Source: Clostridiales bacterium (GTDB lineage: Bacteria > Bacillota > Clostridia > Christensenellales > Borkfalkiaceae). Taken from it: a DNA stretch of 14,187 nucleotides. How positions within the stretch are numbered: position 1 is the stretch's first letter; each line of letters starts with the position of its first letter. Shown here one piece after another: positions 14,095 to 14,187 of the stretch. Under the pieces are notes generated by a model. That model was not told where the DNA came from. It did no database searches and saw nothing but the letters and a program-made list of their open reading frames with translations. The DNA is taken from assembly GCA_015069525.1 (NCBI GenBank), contig SVIK01000032.1:1-14187 (forward strand), in the 5' to 3' direction. A program made the position numbers and the translations under genes.

Positions 14095-14187
14095 GTAGCG
14101 GACGCGCCTTTGTACCGCAGAAAACTTCCACCAGCGTTTTCTTTCGTTCGTTGACAACGTCCCGTCCAACGACACTTCACGCACAAA
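14095..14187 (-). promoter_or_regulatory. Tetrahydrofolate (THF) riboswitch aptamer, 5' end clipped by the window
   Basis: The minus-strand RNA fits the THF riboswitch (Rfam RF01831) from memory of the Eubacterium siraeum example. P2 pairs UUUGUGCG (14187-14180) with GCGGUACAAA (14118-14109). P3 is UCGUUG/CAACGA (14172-14167 with 14153-14148), closing a 13-base loop GACGGGACGUUGU of the same length as the reference loop. A hairpin AGAAAAC/GUUUUCU (14142-14136 with 14125-14119) replaces the short reference stem. The loop bases GGACGU (14162-14157) pair with GCGUCC (14105-14100), the known pseudoknot; relative to the reference, a U-A pair is replaced by C-G, which supports the fold. The 5' strand of P1 lies outside the window. 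It binds reduced folates and sits about 80 bases upstream of folT, as expected for feedback control of folate uptake. Confidence 0.9.

Overview
The window looks like chromosomal DNA of an anaerobic Gram-positive bacterium, most likely an uncultured member of the Clostridia (Bacillota). This rests on three things: an electron-bifurcating NfnAB transhydrogenase, a folate ECF-transporter gene behind a tetrahydrofolate (THF) riboswitch, and the neighbourhood DUF512 radical SAM - der - plsY. The ribosome binding sites are strong AGGAGG-type and the two visible promoters are near-perfect sigma-A promoters. Base composition is moderate (mid-40s % GC by eye, not computed). The lineage below class level is a guess. 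Every supported gene lies on the minus strand, so the window is read from right to left.

Right edge (14187 to 13310): a single-gene unit. A THF riboswitch, clipped by the window edge, precedes a folate-type ECF S component (folT). Between aptamer and start codon is a hairpin that contains the Shine-Dalgarno sequence and is followed by a U-rich run. A strong intrinsic terminator ends the unit. The -35 box of the next promoter is the 3' arm of that terminator.

Main block (13328 to 1158): eleven genes with overlaps of 1 to 8 bases or gaps of at most about 30 bases, which should form one long operon from the single promoter at 13300-13328. In transcription order: lgt (lipoprotein lipidation), pncB (NAD salvage), lspA (lipoprotein signal peptidase), rluD-like pseudouridine synthase, a DUF512 PDZ/radical SAM protein of unknown function, der (ribosome-assembly GTPase), plsY (phospholipid synthesis), trkA and trkH (potassium uptake), an MFS transporter, and a small SGNH hydrolase. 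The themes are lipoprotein and membrane biogenesis, ribosome maturation and ion homeostasis. The last two genes, translationally coupled, are the accessory-looking part.

Left edge (1123 to 1): a consensus promoter (TTGACA, 17 bases, TATAAT) drives nfnA and nfnB; nfnB is cut by the window edge. NfnAB couples NADH and reduced ferredoxin to NADPH formation in anaerobes.

There is no tRNA, rRNA, CRISPR array, insertion sequence or prophage gene. The longest non-coding stretches are about 100 to 170 bases (1057-1157, 13245-13373, 14016-14187) and all are accounted for by promoters, hairpins or the riboswitch. I see no plausible new multi-gene defence or metabolic system. The most interesting material is regulatory: the riboswitch expression platform and the promoter nested in a terminator. 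Unusual extensions on Lgt and LspA come next.
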